From: Topomyia yanbarensis | Taxonomy: Eukaryota > Arthropoda > Insecta > Diptera > Culicidae | DNA: 64,000 nucleotides | Assembly: GCF_030247195.1 (NCBI RefSeq) | Contig: NC_080672.1 | Coordinates: 94,560,113-94,624,112 of the forward strand | Reading direction: 5' to 3' | Part shown: one piece after another, positions 22,871 to 35,330 of the stretch | Layout of the letters: each line of letters starts with the position of its first letter | How positions within the stretch are numbered: position 1 is the first letter of the stretch | Notes under the pieces: generated by a model | What the model was told of the DNA's origin: nothing | Seen by the model: only the letters and a program-made list of their open reading frames with translations | The model's database searches: none | Program-made: the position numbers and the translations under genes

Positions 22871-22979
22871 CCTGCCTTTCCAATATAACTTCTCGGTAGT
22901 TGAATTTTGGCGATCTCTGGCAACATTTTCGGCCACTTGGTCCATTTTTCGAACGTATTGTTGCAATGCTAGGCGTACA

Positions 22980-24107
22980 TTGATACAGATGATACAGATG
23001 ATAACAATACCGAGCTCCTTACACCGGGCACTGAAAGTGAAGAAAGATCCTGGTCCGGACGGCATCTTCAACATGGCACCCCGGCGTTTCCAGACCTGTT
23101 CAGGACAGTGCCAAAGAAATACCGAGACGAAGGCTACTTCCCGGGTGGATAGAACTATGTGGAAAAATATCACAGAGGAAGTTTAGATTCCGGAAAGGGA
23201 ACTCGGCGGTTGATGCAATTCGCACAGTCAACGCAAGCGGACACACCGAAGCAAAAGAGTAAGGTGGTAACGATCGACGCGATGATCGCGTTCAACAGCG
23301 TCAGCTGGTAGGCTATATCCGTAGCGGTCCATCGAATGCGGGCTCCGAACTACCTGCACAAGTTTCTGAAAAGCTACTTTCAGTACCGACTGTTGTCTAC
23401 GAGACGAACTTGGGACGGAGGTCAATTATGAACAAGGCGGGAACACCTCAGGGTTTTATACTGAGTCCAACGCTGTTGGAATATGCAGTGTTAACACCGG
23501 AATTGTCTAGGGGAACTGAGATCGTCGGCCTTGCAGATGATGTCACCTGACGATAACTGGCGAGACGCTGAAGGAAGTGGAGATGTTGACGACAAAGGTG
23601 ATAAGCATTATTGAAACCTGGATGGCTGACATCAAAGTGCAGTTGGCACACCCTAAGACGGAGGAAGTGCTGGCAACTGTAAAAAAATCAGCGTGTCGTG
23701 ATCGGAGGACACTCACTATCATCGAAACAAGCGCTGAAGCACCTAAGTATGATGGTTGATAATTGGTTAAACTTCAACAGCCAAGGTTATTGTATATGTG
23801 AGAATGCGGCGAATACAGCTAAAGCAGTGGGAAGTATCATACCGAACATCGGAGGAGCAAGAAGAAGCGGAGGAATACATGAAATGGAAGGGGACTGATC
23901 AGAGCGGCCTCGTTGGCTAAGCGGCAGCAAAACTGGAACAACTCGGATAAAAGATGGACCCAAATGTCATTCCAAATATGTCGGCGTGGATGCTTAGGAA
24001 GTGTGGAAAGTTGAACATCTATTTGAAGCAATTTTTGTTCGGGCACGGATGCTTCCAGAAGTACGTGCATCGGTTTGGACATGCTTTGTCACCCTTTTGC
24101 CCGGAGT
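22980..24107 (+). mobile_element. Non-LTR RT fragment, plus strand (left part of a split copy)
   Basis: Starts near a short GATACAGAT tandem and reads KVKKDPGPDGIFNMAP (RT entry motif) at about 23038 and IDAMIAFNSVSW at about 23275. The later TWMADIKVQLAHPKTEEVL and finally FGHGCFQKY and ALSPFCPEC follow with frame breaks. It stops at a 12-bp sequence repeated at 26499, beyond which the same protein continues. The copy is therefore one element split by the insertion at 24108-26498. Confidence 0.8.
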
Positions 24108-26498
24108 GCTTTTTATAGTAAGGTTTAAAAGGCTTCAAAAGCCTGGCCTGTAATGTATTGGCACTGTGTGGGACTTACGACTCACGTTCGTGCCTACCCA
24201 CTAAAACACTTTTACTTTTCACGCCCTTCTTGCCCACGGAATTACGTCAAGGTATTACTTCGTTGGGGGGATAGTTGTGCTTACGTCGCACCTCTTTCTT
24301 CTGCTCTATCTTAGAGCTTCGCTTGGTTCATGGTATGGCACACCCTATGAGCTTTGATTTAATTCTCGATTCTTGTGTTACTTCTTGTCTCCATTCATTA
24401 TGTCGTCATTAACTCTCGTTCACATGAGTCGGTTAGGTGCTGATTCCTTGAGCCATTTTGCTCATGTTTCCGTGAGTCATTCAGCTCCCAGCATCACGAT
24501 CTAATTGGATAGTGCGCAACGGTGAACTCACCCTACACCGAGCGATAATTTCCCGACGGAGGAATTTCCCCGCTTCCTTGAGCCATTTAGCTCCCAGCTT
24601 TGTCGAGATCAACTCAGATATTATCCTACTCCGACTGAGAGTTCCCTTACAACGGAATTTCTTTCGTTACCGGTGTTTGTTTCGTGAGCCAATTAGCTCC
24701 CTTTTTTGTCACGATTCTGTCGGGTAGTCCACGGCGGCGAATCTACCCTACCGTGAATTCCCCGGCGGTAGATTGCTCCCGATACCGATGTACGTTTCTG
24801 TGAGCCATTGAGCTCCCCCCTTATTCTACTCGGTCTAGTCCCCGGCGGTGAACCTAGCCTACTCAACGGGCCAGTCAGTAGGTGCTGAGGTCCACCCAGT
24901 GATTCTGGGTGGAGCGTAGCTTCCGGTTCACTGGCCCACCAACGACCCACTGCTAGCTATTCGACGCGTCTAATTCCAGGCGGTGAATCTAGCCTACTCA
25001 CGAGCTACCCGGTAGGTGTCGAGGTCAGTCCGGCGATTCCGGTGAAGCCTGACGTCCGGTTCGCTGGCGTCCTGACGACTCGAATCCGGTGCTACATCGC
25101 GTACTACTCAACTGGTTCCCGGCGGTGGACCTAGTCTACGCCGTCGGAGAGTTTCCCGGCGGCGGAATTTCTCCCGAAACTCGATTTGTGGTTCCACGAC
25201 AGCGTTCTAGCCAATGACGCTACTCTGTTGGTTCCAACGCCACTTCCTCTGCAGTTCGGAGAGTATACTCGTAACCACTCTGTTAACAGCGTCCCAGATA
25301 TGCTCGTCGCGGCACAACTCTTCGCCAATATTGTCCACTGTTATATCAGGCATACCCGTTCGGACTTCGAACCTGGGGCATTCGAATACCACGTGTTCCG
25401 GTGTCTCTTGCTACCACTTAGCCAACGAGTCCGCTCGGACCAGTCTCCTTGCATTACTTGCATTTCTCCGCTGGTATCATTCGATGTCCTCAGCCAGAGT
25501 GAGGCAGATGGGGATCATCCCAGTAATTACGCATACCGCCTCCGACAATCTCGTTCTGTGCGCACTTGCGACACGAACAGCCATTAGGCGAAACGTGCTT
25601 TTGAACTTCGTTCGGTTCCACTTTGAGTTCAGCGCAGTAGCCCAGGTCGGTACGCCATACCTCAGTATTGAGGATGAGACACCCGCCAGGAGGCGTCTCG
25701 TGCTGCCTCTTGCTCCTCCGTGATTCGGCATGATCCTTGCTGACCAGCACTACCTCGGTCTTGTGGTAAGCCAGCTGCAACTTGACATTAGCCATCCAGG
25801 TTTCCAAGATGCCTATTGTCTCTGCCGTCAACATCTCCAATTCCTCAAGGGTCTCGCCCGTTATCGTTAGGACAACATCATCTGCAAAGCCGTCGAACTC
25901 CACTCCCCTTGGCAGTTCCAGCGTTAACACTCCATTGTACATTACCACGGCGCAGTAGCGATTATCCCTTCTCTTTTGCTTCAATGCATTCGATATCCCT
26001 TTCCTGGACCTGAACTGCCGCTGCGGTAGTCCGTTCCCACTTTCAGCGTAGGCGTCTGCCTATTGAGGATGACCCTTTCCAGGAGCTTACCGAGAGTATA
26101 CAGCAGGCGTATAGGCCGATACTACGCTGGATCTCCTGGTGGTTTCCCTGGTTTTGGCAACAACACCAACTTCTGGATCTTACATTTATCCGGGAAGTAG
26201 TCATCGTCCAGGCATTTCTGTAGGACTATCCTGAAACTGTCCGCAAACGCCAGGATCGCAGTCTTCAGTGCCACTTTGGGGATACCATCCGGTCCGGGAG
26301 CTTTCTTCGCTTTCACTCATTTTGCCACTATGAGGAGTTCGTCGTTAGAAACTTGATTGTCACCTGCATTTCCACCATCTGCATCAACGTACGGTGTAGG
26401 CGGCCATGCGGTTGAGTCGTGCTTCGGGAAAAGGCCCTCCACGATAATTTTCAGCTTGTCGGCGCACATTTCGACTGATATCATTGGACCCTTGATTC
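24108..26498 (-). mobile_element. 5'-truncated non-LTR insertion (2,391 bp) with 12-bp duplication
   Basis: Flanked by TTTGCCCGGAGT at 24096-24107 and 26499-26510. On the minus strand it starts within the RT-upstream region (SVEMCADKLKIIVEGLFPKHDSTAW) and passes KAKKAPGPDGIPKVALKTAIL. RT, thumb and C-terminal segments (FECPRFEVRTGMP) follow, with modest decay. It ends in a long 3' UTR (24108-25130) with the repeated CCCCGGCGGTG...CTAGCCTACTC motif and the terminus CCTTACTATAAAAA. The same terminus is shared by the copy at 62276. Confidence 0.85.
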
Positions 26499-26990
26499 TT
26501 TGCCCGGAGTATGTGAATGTGTAAGAGATAGGGGAACATACCCTAGGTTCGAGGAAGTTTGTACGGACATACCCGGTGTGCCAGTCGTCAATATCTTCGA
26601 AGAATTTTGCCAAAATGAACATACCTGGAATACTGTCAACACAGTTGTGATGCGGATACTCTCCGAGCTGCAGAAGAAGTGACAAATGGATTTACAAAGT
26701 AGCGCCTTCAGCTGGAAAGTAGCCGCAAGACAAAAAAATCGGGTACGGAGAAATTACGTCGTCGGGGAACTTTCCGCTGGAGTGGACTAGATCCACCGCC
26801 GGGTTGTCGGGGCACCAGCGAATTGGACAGGAGGAAAAGACAAAAGATAAACTTGAAGATAACAGCAAGCACAATACGGTACAGCGTTTCACTACACGAT
26901 CTGGGAAGAGCATCTGAATGATCCGAGAGTCATTATACGAATGAAGGAATATGTGATATTGATCACTGGTTTTCATTGTAGTTTCTTTAT
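26499..26990 (+). mobile_element. Right part of the split plus-strand non-LTR copy
   Basis: Continues the protein of the fragment that ends at 24107: CPEC is completed by a stretch reading VCECVRDRG and then RFEEVCTDIPGVPV and NEHTWNTVNTVVMRILSELQKK, the family's C-terminal segment, followed by a stop. The stretch 26690-26990 is its 3' UTR. Confidence 0.75.
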
Positions 26991-27394
26991 TACTGCGAAG
27001 CCTGATTTATTATATTTGACTACTTTGTGTAACTGCTGTTGTATTTTTTTTTCGTTTTGACATTTTGTGTTCTGAAGTTTTGAAGGAACATTTCCTATTG
27101 TATTCGCATTTATTAAATATTATATCGAGTCCTGTTATCACGAGTTCTCATTGAAAATATCCAATGGTTTTTATAGTGTTATCTGTGACCATATCATCAT
27201 TACCCCTTAGAACACTTGAATTTGTGCGATTCTATACAAATATTCTTCCCAAATGTTCGAAATTACGAACTCATCGCCTTCTTTCGGGCCACAGGAAGAA
27301 TTGCGTATGGCTCGATTTTAACTGAGTACATATAAAATAGCGACTATTCCATAATATTAATCGAAACGACATTTACCCATCATGGATTGATTCG
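26991..27394. other. Intergenic, probable 3' UTR of the coiled-coil gene
   Basis: AT-rich, no ORF. A minus-strand AATAAA at 27109-27114 lies about 280 bp beyond the stop of the coiled-coil gene and is the nearest candidate polyadenylation signal. Confidence 0.4.
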
Positions 27395-30300
27395 TTAGTT
27401 ATTTCTCGGGCGCAATGCGTTCGCTCGAGGACTATAAACGTTAACCACTGCAGTTGCCGGGGACCGGTTTTCTTTTCCAGGATAGGGTGAAGCAATCAAT
27501 TTCTTAGGTGTCTTCGGACTACCGATGCCGTACACTTTTCCCGACATGTTCAGTTTCTGTGGCGAATCGTAGCACGATAGCTGCTGCTGCAGTCCAAGGA
27601 TGGTGTTTTCTTGCTTTTTGTTGATGTCCTGCAGTTTGGCGATTTTCTGTAATGATACCAATGAAGTTAAAATTATAGTAAAACGTATTTTTGAAAGGTG
27701 CGTATTACCGCTTTTAGATGCTGGTGATCTTTATTGCCTTCAACTGACTTCGTCTTCTGTCGGTTGTTTTGATTTTCCAACAGCTCGGTGTATTTATCGG
27801 AGGTTTCTTTCGCGAATTGTTCCACTATTTGCAGCTTCTCTTCGGTCGATTTGAGCTGAAAAAAATATTATGAAAATACCGTGTTGATGTCCTGATTTGA
27901 AATAAATACCTTCTCATTTAGCTCGATTATTCGAGTATCCTCCTTCTCGTTATCGCATTCTATCACTTCCTGGAGTAATTCGATATGTTCGTTGCTGAGT
28001 ATTTTGCCGTCACCGTTCTTTTCCAACTGATTGATAATGTTCTCTATGAGAAAGTTTGAAACCATTTGTTCATCTTCTACCCTGGGCGGAGAAACAGGTG
28101 AAGGCTGTTGGCACCGTCCATCGTTTTGGTATTTTTCAAACTGTTCACATTTGAATCTGATCGTCATGTTTTCTAGTTTGATGTCCTTGTTTTCATTTTC
28201 TAACACAAATATCTTTTTATCCTTGGTATCGAGCTCAATCCGAGCTAGTTCAATGCCGGTTGCAAATTCATCTAGCAACGTTTTCATATCCTGAATGTAT
28301 GCTTCACGGGCATCGTATTTCTTCTTCAAATCTTCGTACATGTCCAAATACCTAGATATACTTTCTTCCATCTTTTCGTTGAAAAGCTTTCCAATTTGGG
28401 ACACAGTCATAATGGCGTCCTCCTCGGAAGTCATTATCTTTTCAAACACTTCCTCTTTCTCGCGCATCTCCTTCTCTAGCTGACTGGAAGACATACGAAG
28501 GGCAACCAAAACCCGTCTGTACTCTTCCATCTCTTCACGTAGTTTGTTGTTTTCAGTTTCGATCTCGGACTTGCTCTTGATTAGTGATTCCAATTCAGAC
28601 TTCAACATTTCAACATCTCCGTCCGATTTCTTCAAACGATCCATGAGAATGTTCACCGTAGATCGCGTATTGTTCAGAGTCAGCTGATAGTTGTACTTTT
28701 CCGTCTTCAAACGAGCATTTTCTTTGCTAGCTTCCTTCAGTTCGTTTTCATACTCCTCTTTCGTTTTGCTGCTACTGCCCATTTCAGCTCTCAGTTTCCT
28801 TTCCAACTCATCAATCTTATTCTCATGTTCTTTGATCACCTCATTGGATGCTTCCCATAAAGCCCTCAGATCACGTTTCTCGAATTCACATTGCATAATT
28901 TCCGTCTCGGCGATCTTCTGGCATTTGTCTAATTCATTTTTCCACAGCATCTTCTCGTTTGCGAGTGCACTCGAAATCGAGTTCTGAATCGACAGCTCCA
29001 AAGCTTTCATTCGCTCTTCACTTTGAACTTCAGAGATTCTAATTTTCTCCTCGGCTTGTTCTCCAATTCTCTCAATTTCTCTCAAATGATCTTTTTCGAG
29101 TCGTTTCAGTTTATCGGTTTGCTCTTTAATCAGTTTGGATTTCTCCAGTACAAAAACTGACTCACATTCTCGGATCTTCATCTCATTCACCTCATTCATA
29201 GTAGCGATTTGCTGCTCGTATTTTTTCACTACTGCACTTAATTCTTGGTTGAAATCATTCCTCGCGTCGTCCCGTATTTCATCCATCTCAAACTGATTTT
29301 CGTTCAATTCCTCCTGCATCCCTTCGATTATTGTATTTTTCTCGCTCAACTGTATCAACAGTTTTTCGTTTTCTTTTTTTAAAGTATCAATCTCACGAAT
29401 AGTGACCCGACCTTCTTCCACGTATCTCATCATGTCTTCTTCTGCGTGAACACGGAAATAGTTCACCTGCTCCTTCAACTCCTTTCCCTCCTCTATCATC
29501 TGTAGCAACTTATAATCCAAATCTTTTATTTCATCCAACCTTTTCTGCAGCTCTAAGTCATGCGCCTCTAAAATCTCTCTCATTGCCATCAATTCCTCGT
29601 TCAACAGGTAACATTCACCTTCTGCTACAATGGAATCATCCAACAGGGTATTATACTTCATCTCCAGCTCCTCGTATTTCATCTCCAGTTCAATCTTTGA
29701 ATCATACACTTCCCCAAGTTGTCTCTCGTAATCCTTGTGCAAACTCTTGATCTCCTCCTCGTTCTCCTTCACTTTCTCCAGACAACCTTCGGCAATTTTC
29801 TGCAGTAACTCATCTGCCTTGCTTATGCTAGTCAATTCCCGTTCCAACAGCATAATCTGATGATCTTTCTCCGCAAGCATGTTGCACCGATCGACCTCGG
29901 CCCGACGTTTCTCAGCCATCAACTCCTGCAGTTGCTCTTTAAGCTGTTCGTTCTCTTCCCGCGCTCGCTGGAGCGCTTCCTTGTTGGCGTCGATCTTGTT
30001 GTACAACTGAATGATGGGTGGTACTTTGTGGCTGGTAACGTTGTCACCACAATCGACGCCCTTCTCGTGTGGCTTTGCTCCCGCTGGTTCAAGATCACGC
30101 TCCAGGGGACGGATTACCTTTTCGGTAGTGTCCCCTTTGAAGGATTTTTTCGGTGTCAGATCCGAGATGTGCTTGAATTTGAGACGTCGCGGCAGAGATG
30201 GCTGGAATACAGAACAGAGCAGAGCATGATTACATAGGTTGTTATTTTAAATGCATCTCAAGCAAATTTTCCATGATTGAGTAAAATTATTGTTACTACG

Positions 30301-31719
30301 AGATTCCGAAAAGGTGCAGAACTTGCTATAACTCCCGAACTCCCGAAAGAACGAAGTTTTTTCAGTCATTCCTATTATGTAACCCTTTCATGTCCTACTT
30401 TCTTCTAGCTCATATAGGGTTCCAAAAAATATTTTTTCTTAAGACTGTAGAAGTTAAGAAGGGTCAAAAATCTATTTTGATCAAGATATGTGCTATGTCT
30501 CGCAGTTGTAGAAACTGCTTCATTTTACCTTCCGATGCCCAATACACTGCCCATAAAAGCATAAGAGTCCCATATTGAAAAACAGCAAGCCGAGAAAAAC
30601 GCGGTTGAAATTTTACATTTTCATTGAGTCTTATGGATGGGACAACCATGTTTTGGTATTTTTTCGATATTTTCTAAATAAACCTGGTAATCTTATTTGT
30701 GCATTGTGATTCAGTGGTGATACAGAATACAATCCAACAGCTAACTCATTTTCGACAAAAATCCATATGGGACTCTTATGCTTTTATGGGCAGTACAGTT
30801 CTCCTATAATATTCACAATGGTCCAATCACGTGAAAAAGATATCCGAGGACAATCTTAATTGATGTTTATCAGTTTTCAATAATCTTGTAAAACAACAAA
30901 GATTGTACTGAGAACGGATATACAAGTACAGTTTTCAATGTGTGTAAGAAATAAAACTGCCGTTTTGAAATACCACCAGCAAGTAGCAACTTACCACTAG
31001 CTGGCGCTACGATCGGCCAGAAATGCTGTACGGGCGTTGCGTGCAAACTTGGATACAATAATCATTCATGCATGCGATTCTGTATGCGATGGTGATTTTC
31101 AACGTATTTTCAATGTTTACACAGGTTTTTTGAGAAAGTTTGTTTAAGTTATATGTCCATTCTCTGTAGATATATCAATATTTATTTCTTCGCCGTTAGC
31201 TGAAAATGTCTCTGGCAGTACTGCCTTATCTGATTTCAATGAGATTAATTACAATAAAATCAATTCTAGGAATAGTAAATGCAATAGTCCCAGTTACTAG
31301 CCTTTTGCTTTATTTGTGGACAAATCTTGCCTAAACCAAAAGTTACACTTTTTAAACCTTGTTGTTTATAAGCATCAATGGCACAAGGGTTTAAGAAAAT
31401 TCAAATTTCGTTTACAATAACGGGTTCTATTAGTCTATTATAAGACGAACTGCTATCGATGGCAAAAATATTTTATATTTACTTATACCTCGTGTGAATG
31501 CGGATCCCAAATTATTATTAATTGTTATTAATAATAGTACATTTAATAAAAGCAAAAATAAGAGGTTTTAACTTACCGTTCGGAACAAGCTAAGAGCACT
31601 TTTGGTAGTTTTGATGGATTCAGCATCCATGCTGCCCATCTTGATTTTGTCCTCTTTTTTAGACTTTTTTGTTGGCTCCTTCTCTTTGGGTTCGACAAAC
31701 GGTGAAGGAGAGGAAACGA
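27395..31719 (-). CDS. HMMR-like long coiled-coil protein, exons 2-5
   Basis: Predicted minus-strand exons: 31719-31577, 30201-27910, 27855-27709 and 27646-27395. All splice sites are GT-AG and intron phases are 0 between these exons. With the proposed first exon at 52222-52177 the total is 2,880 nt, 959 aa. Residues 16-63 are a Lys-rich linker; 64-131 are basic and Pro-containing; about 132-880 is an almost unbroken heptad-rich coiled coil (Glu/Lys/Leu) without membrane segments. The C-terminal KYTELLENQNNRQK resembles the YAKLLGHQNxKQK block of the vertebrate hyaluronan-mediated motility receptor. The tail has SPKTPKK, SPYPGKENRSP and YSPR, which look like proline-directed kinase sites. HMMR binds microtubules and spindle poles; that role here is inference. 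Coiled coils of other cytoskeletal proteins also score, so the name rests on the two ends. Confidence 0.85.
30545..30793. mobile_element. 249-bp MITE, TA-flanked, copy 2
   Basis: Same family and same length as 16728-16976: ends CACTGCCCATAA and TTTATGGGCAG, flanked by TA (30543-30544 and 30794-30795). About 85-90 percent similar to copy 1 by eye, with differences concentrated in the left third. It lies in the intron between exons 2 and 3 of the HMMR-like gene. Confidence 0.8.
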
Positions 31720-32304
31720 CTATAAATAATAAAGAAATATAAATAAAAATACTTTAATGAAATTCCATTAACCGAAACCGTCAATTATATCAGTAGTGTG
31801 ATGAATGATGATGAAGTTCAAACTTAGACTCGTTTACGGCAATTAATAATGATTCTCTCTACTCAAAAACGTTTATTTTTTAGCAGTTGTCGTTGTGCTG
31901 AATCTTGTCAGTCATTGATATATTTTAATGTAGTGTGTTACAAAATTTGCAAAGCGGCACTAATAGTTAAAATTGCGTTAAATTGCGTTAAAAAATTGCG
32001 TTTCGACTTCGTCTCATCAGAATACGACACTAACTTGGTGAGAGGAGTAAGCTAGCTTCGGATTGACGCGCTAGCTCCAAAACACGAAAACCTGAGCAAA
32101 CCGCTGGTCCTGCGTGATATTCCGCAAGAAAAGGAGTTCTGATTTAGCAGATGAGAATTGATTTGGTTTGGTTTAGCAAGCCAATGCAATATGCACTATG
32201 CAATATTTTTCCTTATTGGCGAAAAATGTTTTCTTTTTTTTATTTCGACTAATATGTAGTCACATTTTCTTTTTTACTTTATAACGACATTCAATTAGCT
32301 AGAG

Positions 32305-32505
32305 CAGTGATTCTCAACCTGGGGCCGCAGGGAGTCCGCGAAGAAAAATATATTTTCCGAGTGCAGATTGAAATGTTACGACTTGTCTTCCAACAAACTG
32401 AAAATAACATATTGATAGCATACAAAAGCAATATTTATCCGTGGGGGTCCGAAGCAAGGGTGATTTCGAAGGGGTCCGTGATACAAAAAAGGTTGAGAAC
32501 CGCTG
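32305..32505. mobile_element. 201-bp hAT-type MITE with 8-bp duplication
   Basis: Ends CAGTGATTCTCAACCTGG / AAGGTTGAGAACCGCTG, flanked on both sides by AGCTAGAG (32297-32304 and 32506-32513). The CAGnGnTTCTCAACC terminus and the 8-bp duplication are classic for hAT elements. The duplications are identical, so the insertion may be fairly recent. Confidence 0.9.
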
Positions 32506-33199
32506 AGCTAGAGTTTACTGAGTAGGCAAGGTTATGAAAATTTAAAGCCATAGTACTCTAGTGAGAGCAAGGATGTAAAGTATACAGATTGTAAAACTAC
32601 AGATCTAGTCTTTTGTCTTCTGTTGGCATGGGTCGAGCTTAGGCAGCATAACTACGAATCGCTCAAGTCTACCAACATGCCTCCACGTAAAGACAAACTT
32701 GTCCCTCTTAACCGTGAGAACCGACAAAAGAAAAGCCACGTAAAATTACCACTGAAATCCTGTCGACGGTTAGCATCAATGAAATTTCTGCAGTTCATCT
32801 CTGTTTGCCGTCCTTCTTAAGGATTATATGGTTCCGGTAACAAAATGGTGCCATGCCGGAACATCCGTGAGTGCCCGTGGAACAGATCTGATGGATTGAA
32901 TGGTGTTGTTTATCAGATGCTAGAGATCTTAACAAAAAGTATGCATGTAAAACGTTGTCAATCCGTCCGGGATTGGTCAAAATCTACACGATCACTCGCG
33001 CTGCACGTTCAAACTTGTCATTTTCAAAAATTGAAGCAAAAACGTTTTCGTTCTATGACATACGTTTTAATATAACTTTTCGAAGGTTAAAACTTCTACT
33101 TGAGCATACTCCGAGGTTTTAGAGCAATTGATTAACGAAAAATGACTTTTTTTAAATTTTCTAAAATCCGTGCACTGAGTGCACTATCTTGGCCTCCGG

Positions 33200-35330
33200 A
33201 ATCGAATTATCTCCAACAACCATTATTCTTGCCCGACGACGGCTTCGTTTTACTGCTTGACGGAGCAGCTATTTCGCATTCTTCTTTCACATCGGCATCT
33301 AGGGGGGGGCGTTAATGGATAAACTTCAGTCACTGCTCGTTTATACAACCCCATAGTGACAGTCAGACCCAGACCAGACCATTCCACTCCTAGGGAGGAA
33401 GACCTTCTTGTTTTAGTAGAATGAGCGATCATCTTTTCACGTACACGTTGCACATTTTAAATGTTGATGGAGTTTGCGAACGTATTCCCTTGTCCAGCGC
33501 TTCCAGAAGTCCTGAATGCTACGTTTCATTTCTTGGTAACGAGTGAGCTAACCTACGGGATGCTCGGTATAGTCGGGCTCTGGGTTGGAATAGAGTGGCT
33601 CTGCTACTACGAAGTAACCGGGAGTTACATTTCCTAGATCTTGTGGATGACTAGACAATAATATGAGAGGACGAGAATTTAGTATGCTTTCAATTTGAAC
33701 CAATCTTGTAGTCAATTGTTCCAGAGTGGAAGATCGGCTTTCAAAAATTCTGCGAAGGTAGAACTTCCGCCTTCATCGCCATACAGACGAACACGGTTCC
33801 GCAAATCTCAACGTTTGCTCCTCTCCTAATTAACGGACGACCTCCAAGCCGTAGCAGACCGATTTAATCCGAGAACGGGTCGAGTGTCTAGATTGACGAT
33901 AGTAGTTTCTTATCCTTGCTCGTTAAACACCGTTGTTTGTTAGCGGAGAGATGACGTATTTCTTCTGGGAATCCCGCTCCCTGTATTGATCAAATAAGCG
34001 ATTTTAGTGCATGATTCACCTCAGGGGCTGTTGAGTGCCCTCCATACGATCTGCTTTCGAACGTTGAGTGTTATTACAAAAGCAGTAATTAACAACTCAT
34101 AGCAGCTTACCCAGGTCTGAGTATCGGTGAATAATCGAGTGATCGACTTATGCCGTCACAAAAGTGACTACATTACAAGCTTCCATATAAAAGCCTTCCA
34201 GAACAATCTTTGCACCGAGGAGAAATCTGTGCCCTTCGTTTTTGCCAGTTGGTTTAGCACCCGAGGGGTGAGGTATGGTGCACCGGAAGTGCCGTATGTC
34301 ACTGTGGTGAGTTGATTGCGCTGGATTTGCTAGAACAGACTAGATCGCCATAGTACTTGTTGAAACTTGCGGTCCAACGGGTGTCTCCAGGCTTGGAGAA
34401 ATATTTTCGCCACATCTACTTGAACGCGAAACGAAGAATCCTCCAGTTGAGAACGATAGCAAGAAGAGGCGGTTGGACGATCGGGCCAACGAGTAACATA
34501 TCATTCAACGACAACTGGGAGCGTCAAACACGACGCCCGTTTTGGTGGTGGAACTATCGCGGCAAAAGATAGCACGGTGTGGTAGAACTAAGTGGGGATT
34601 TCCGACGCGAGAACTCAACTGCATGTGACCAAGTGTTGCATACTCTTCCATGAAGTTCATATACGCATTCTTACACTGCTTAATCCAATCGCCCAGAATC
34701 TACGTTGTGCCACAGTGAACAAATCTTCCAACAAAGCAAGCATTTCATCCCGTACCGGAACTCAAAGCATGTAGCGACCATCCCTTGTCCTAGCCACATT
34801 CCTTCGGAAGTGCTCCTCACATGCTTTTCGTAACGGGATCATTCGAAATTCACGCATTACTTCACAAAAGCGTTGGAGCTTGCTTTCGAGGCAGCTAAAT
34901 ACTGTCCTCTGGTAGCCAATAGAGAGCCTGATCTTGTATGCTTTCAGCAGCGAATAGAATATGTAGATGTTGAATTTCAGGTCGGCGAGAGGGACGTTCA
35001 GGAAAGATTCCAACTAGAAATATCGACGTGATTACTTGGAAGCGTTACCGTGATACGCCTTCGAAGCGAGACGAGATCTTAATCAGAACATTCGAGCGGA
35101 TAAGGACGACTTCTTGGCCAATACTACTTGCTTCGGTACTGGAACATTCACTTTTCAGTTCTAGTTTACGTGCTAAGGCTTCGGAAATAAAAATAACTTG
35201 CGAGCAGCTATCCAGAACTCCGTAAGCGTAGTGGTAATTTTTGTTGATATCCGAATTGAAAAGACCACACCGTCCATCTCAACGGTATGAGCGGGCATGT
35301 AGACGCGGTCCTTCATAAAAAACTACAAGG
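33200..35330 (-). mobile_element. BEL/Pao pol fragment, minus strand (second)
   Basis: On the minus strand: an aspartic-protease-like segment at about 35225-35050 (VLDSCSQVIFISEALARKL), then ACEEHFRRNVARTRDGRYM at about 34830. An RT segment at about 34540-34400 has TKTGVVFDA. The integrase C-terminal region at about 33740-33460 has ILNSRPLILLSSHPQDLGNVTPG and FWKRWTREYV. Stops, frameshifts and deletions separate these blocks. No LTR pair was identified. It is inside the large intron. Confidence 0.75.

Noticed and set aside
28031..28987. Three plus-strand open frames across the coiled-coil gene
   Set aside because: They are antisense shadows of the Glu/Lys-rich minus-strand exon; Ser/Phe-rich composition is what the complement of such codons gives.
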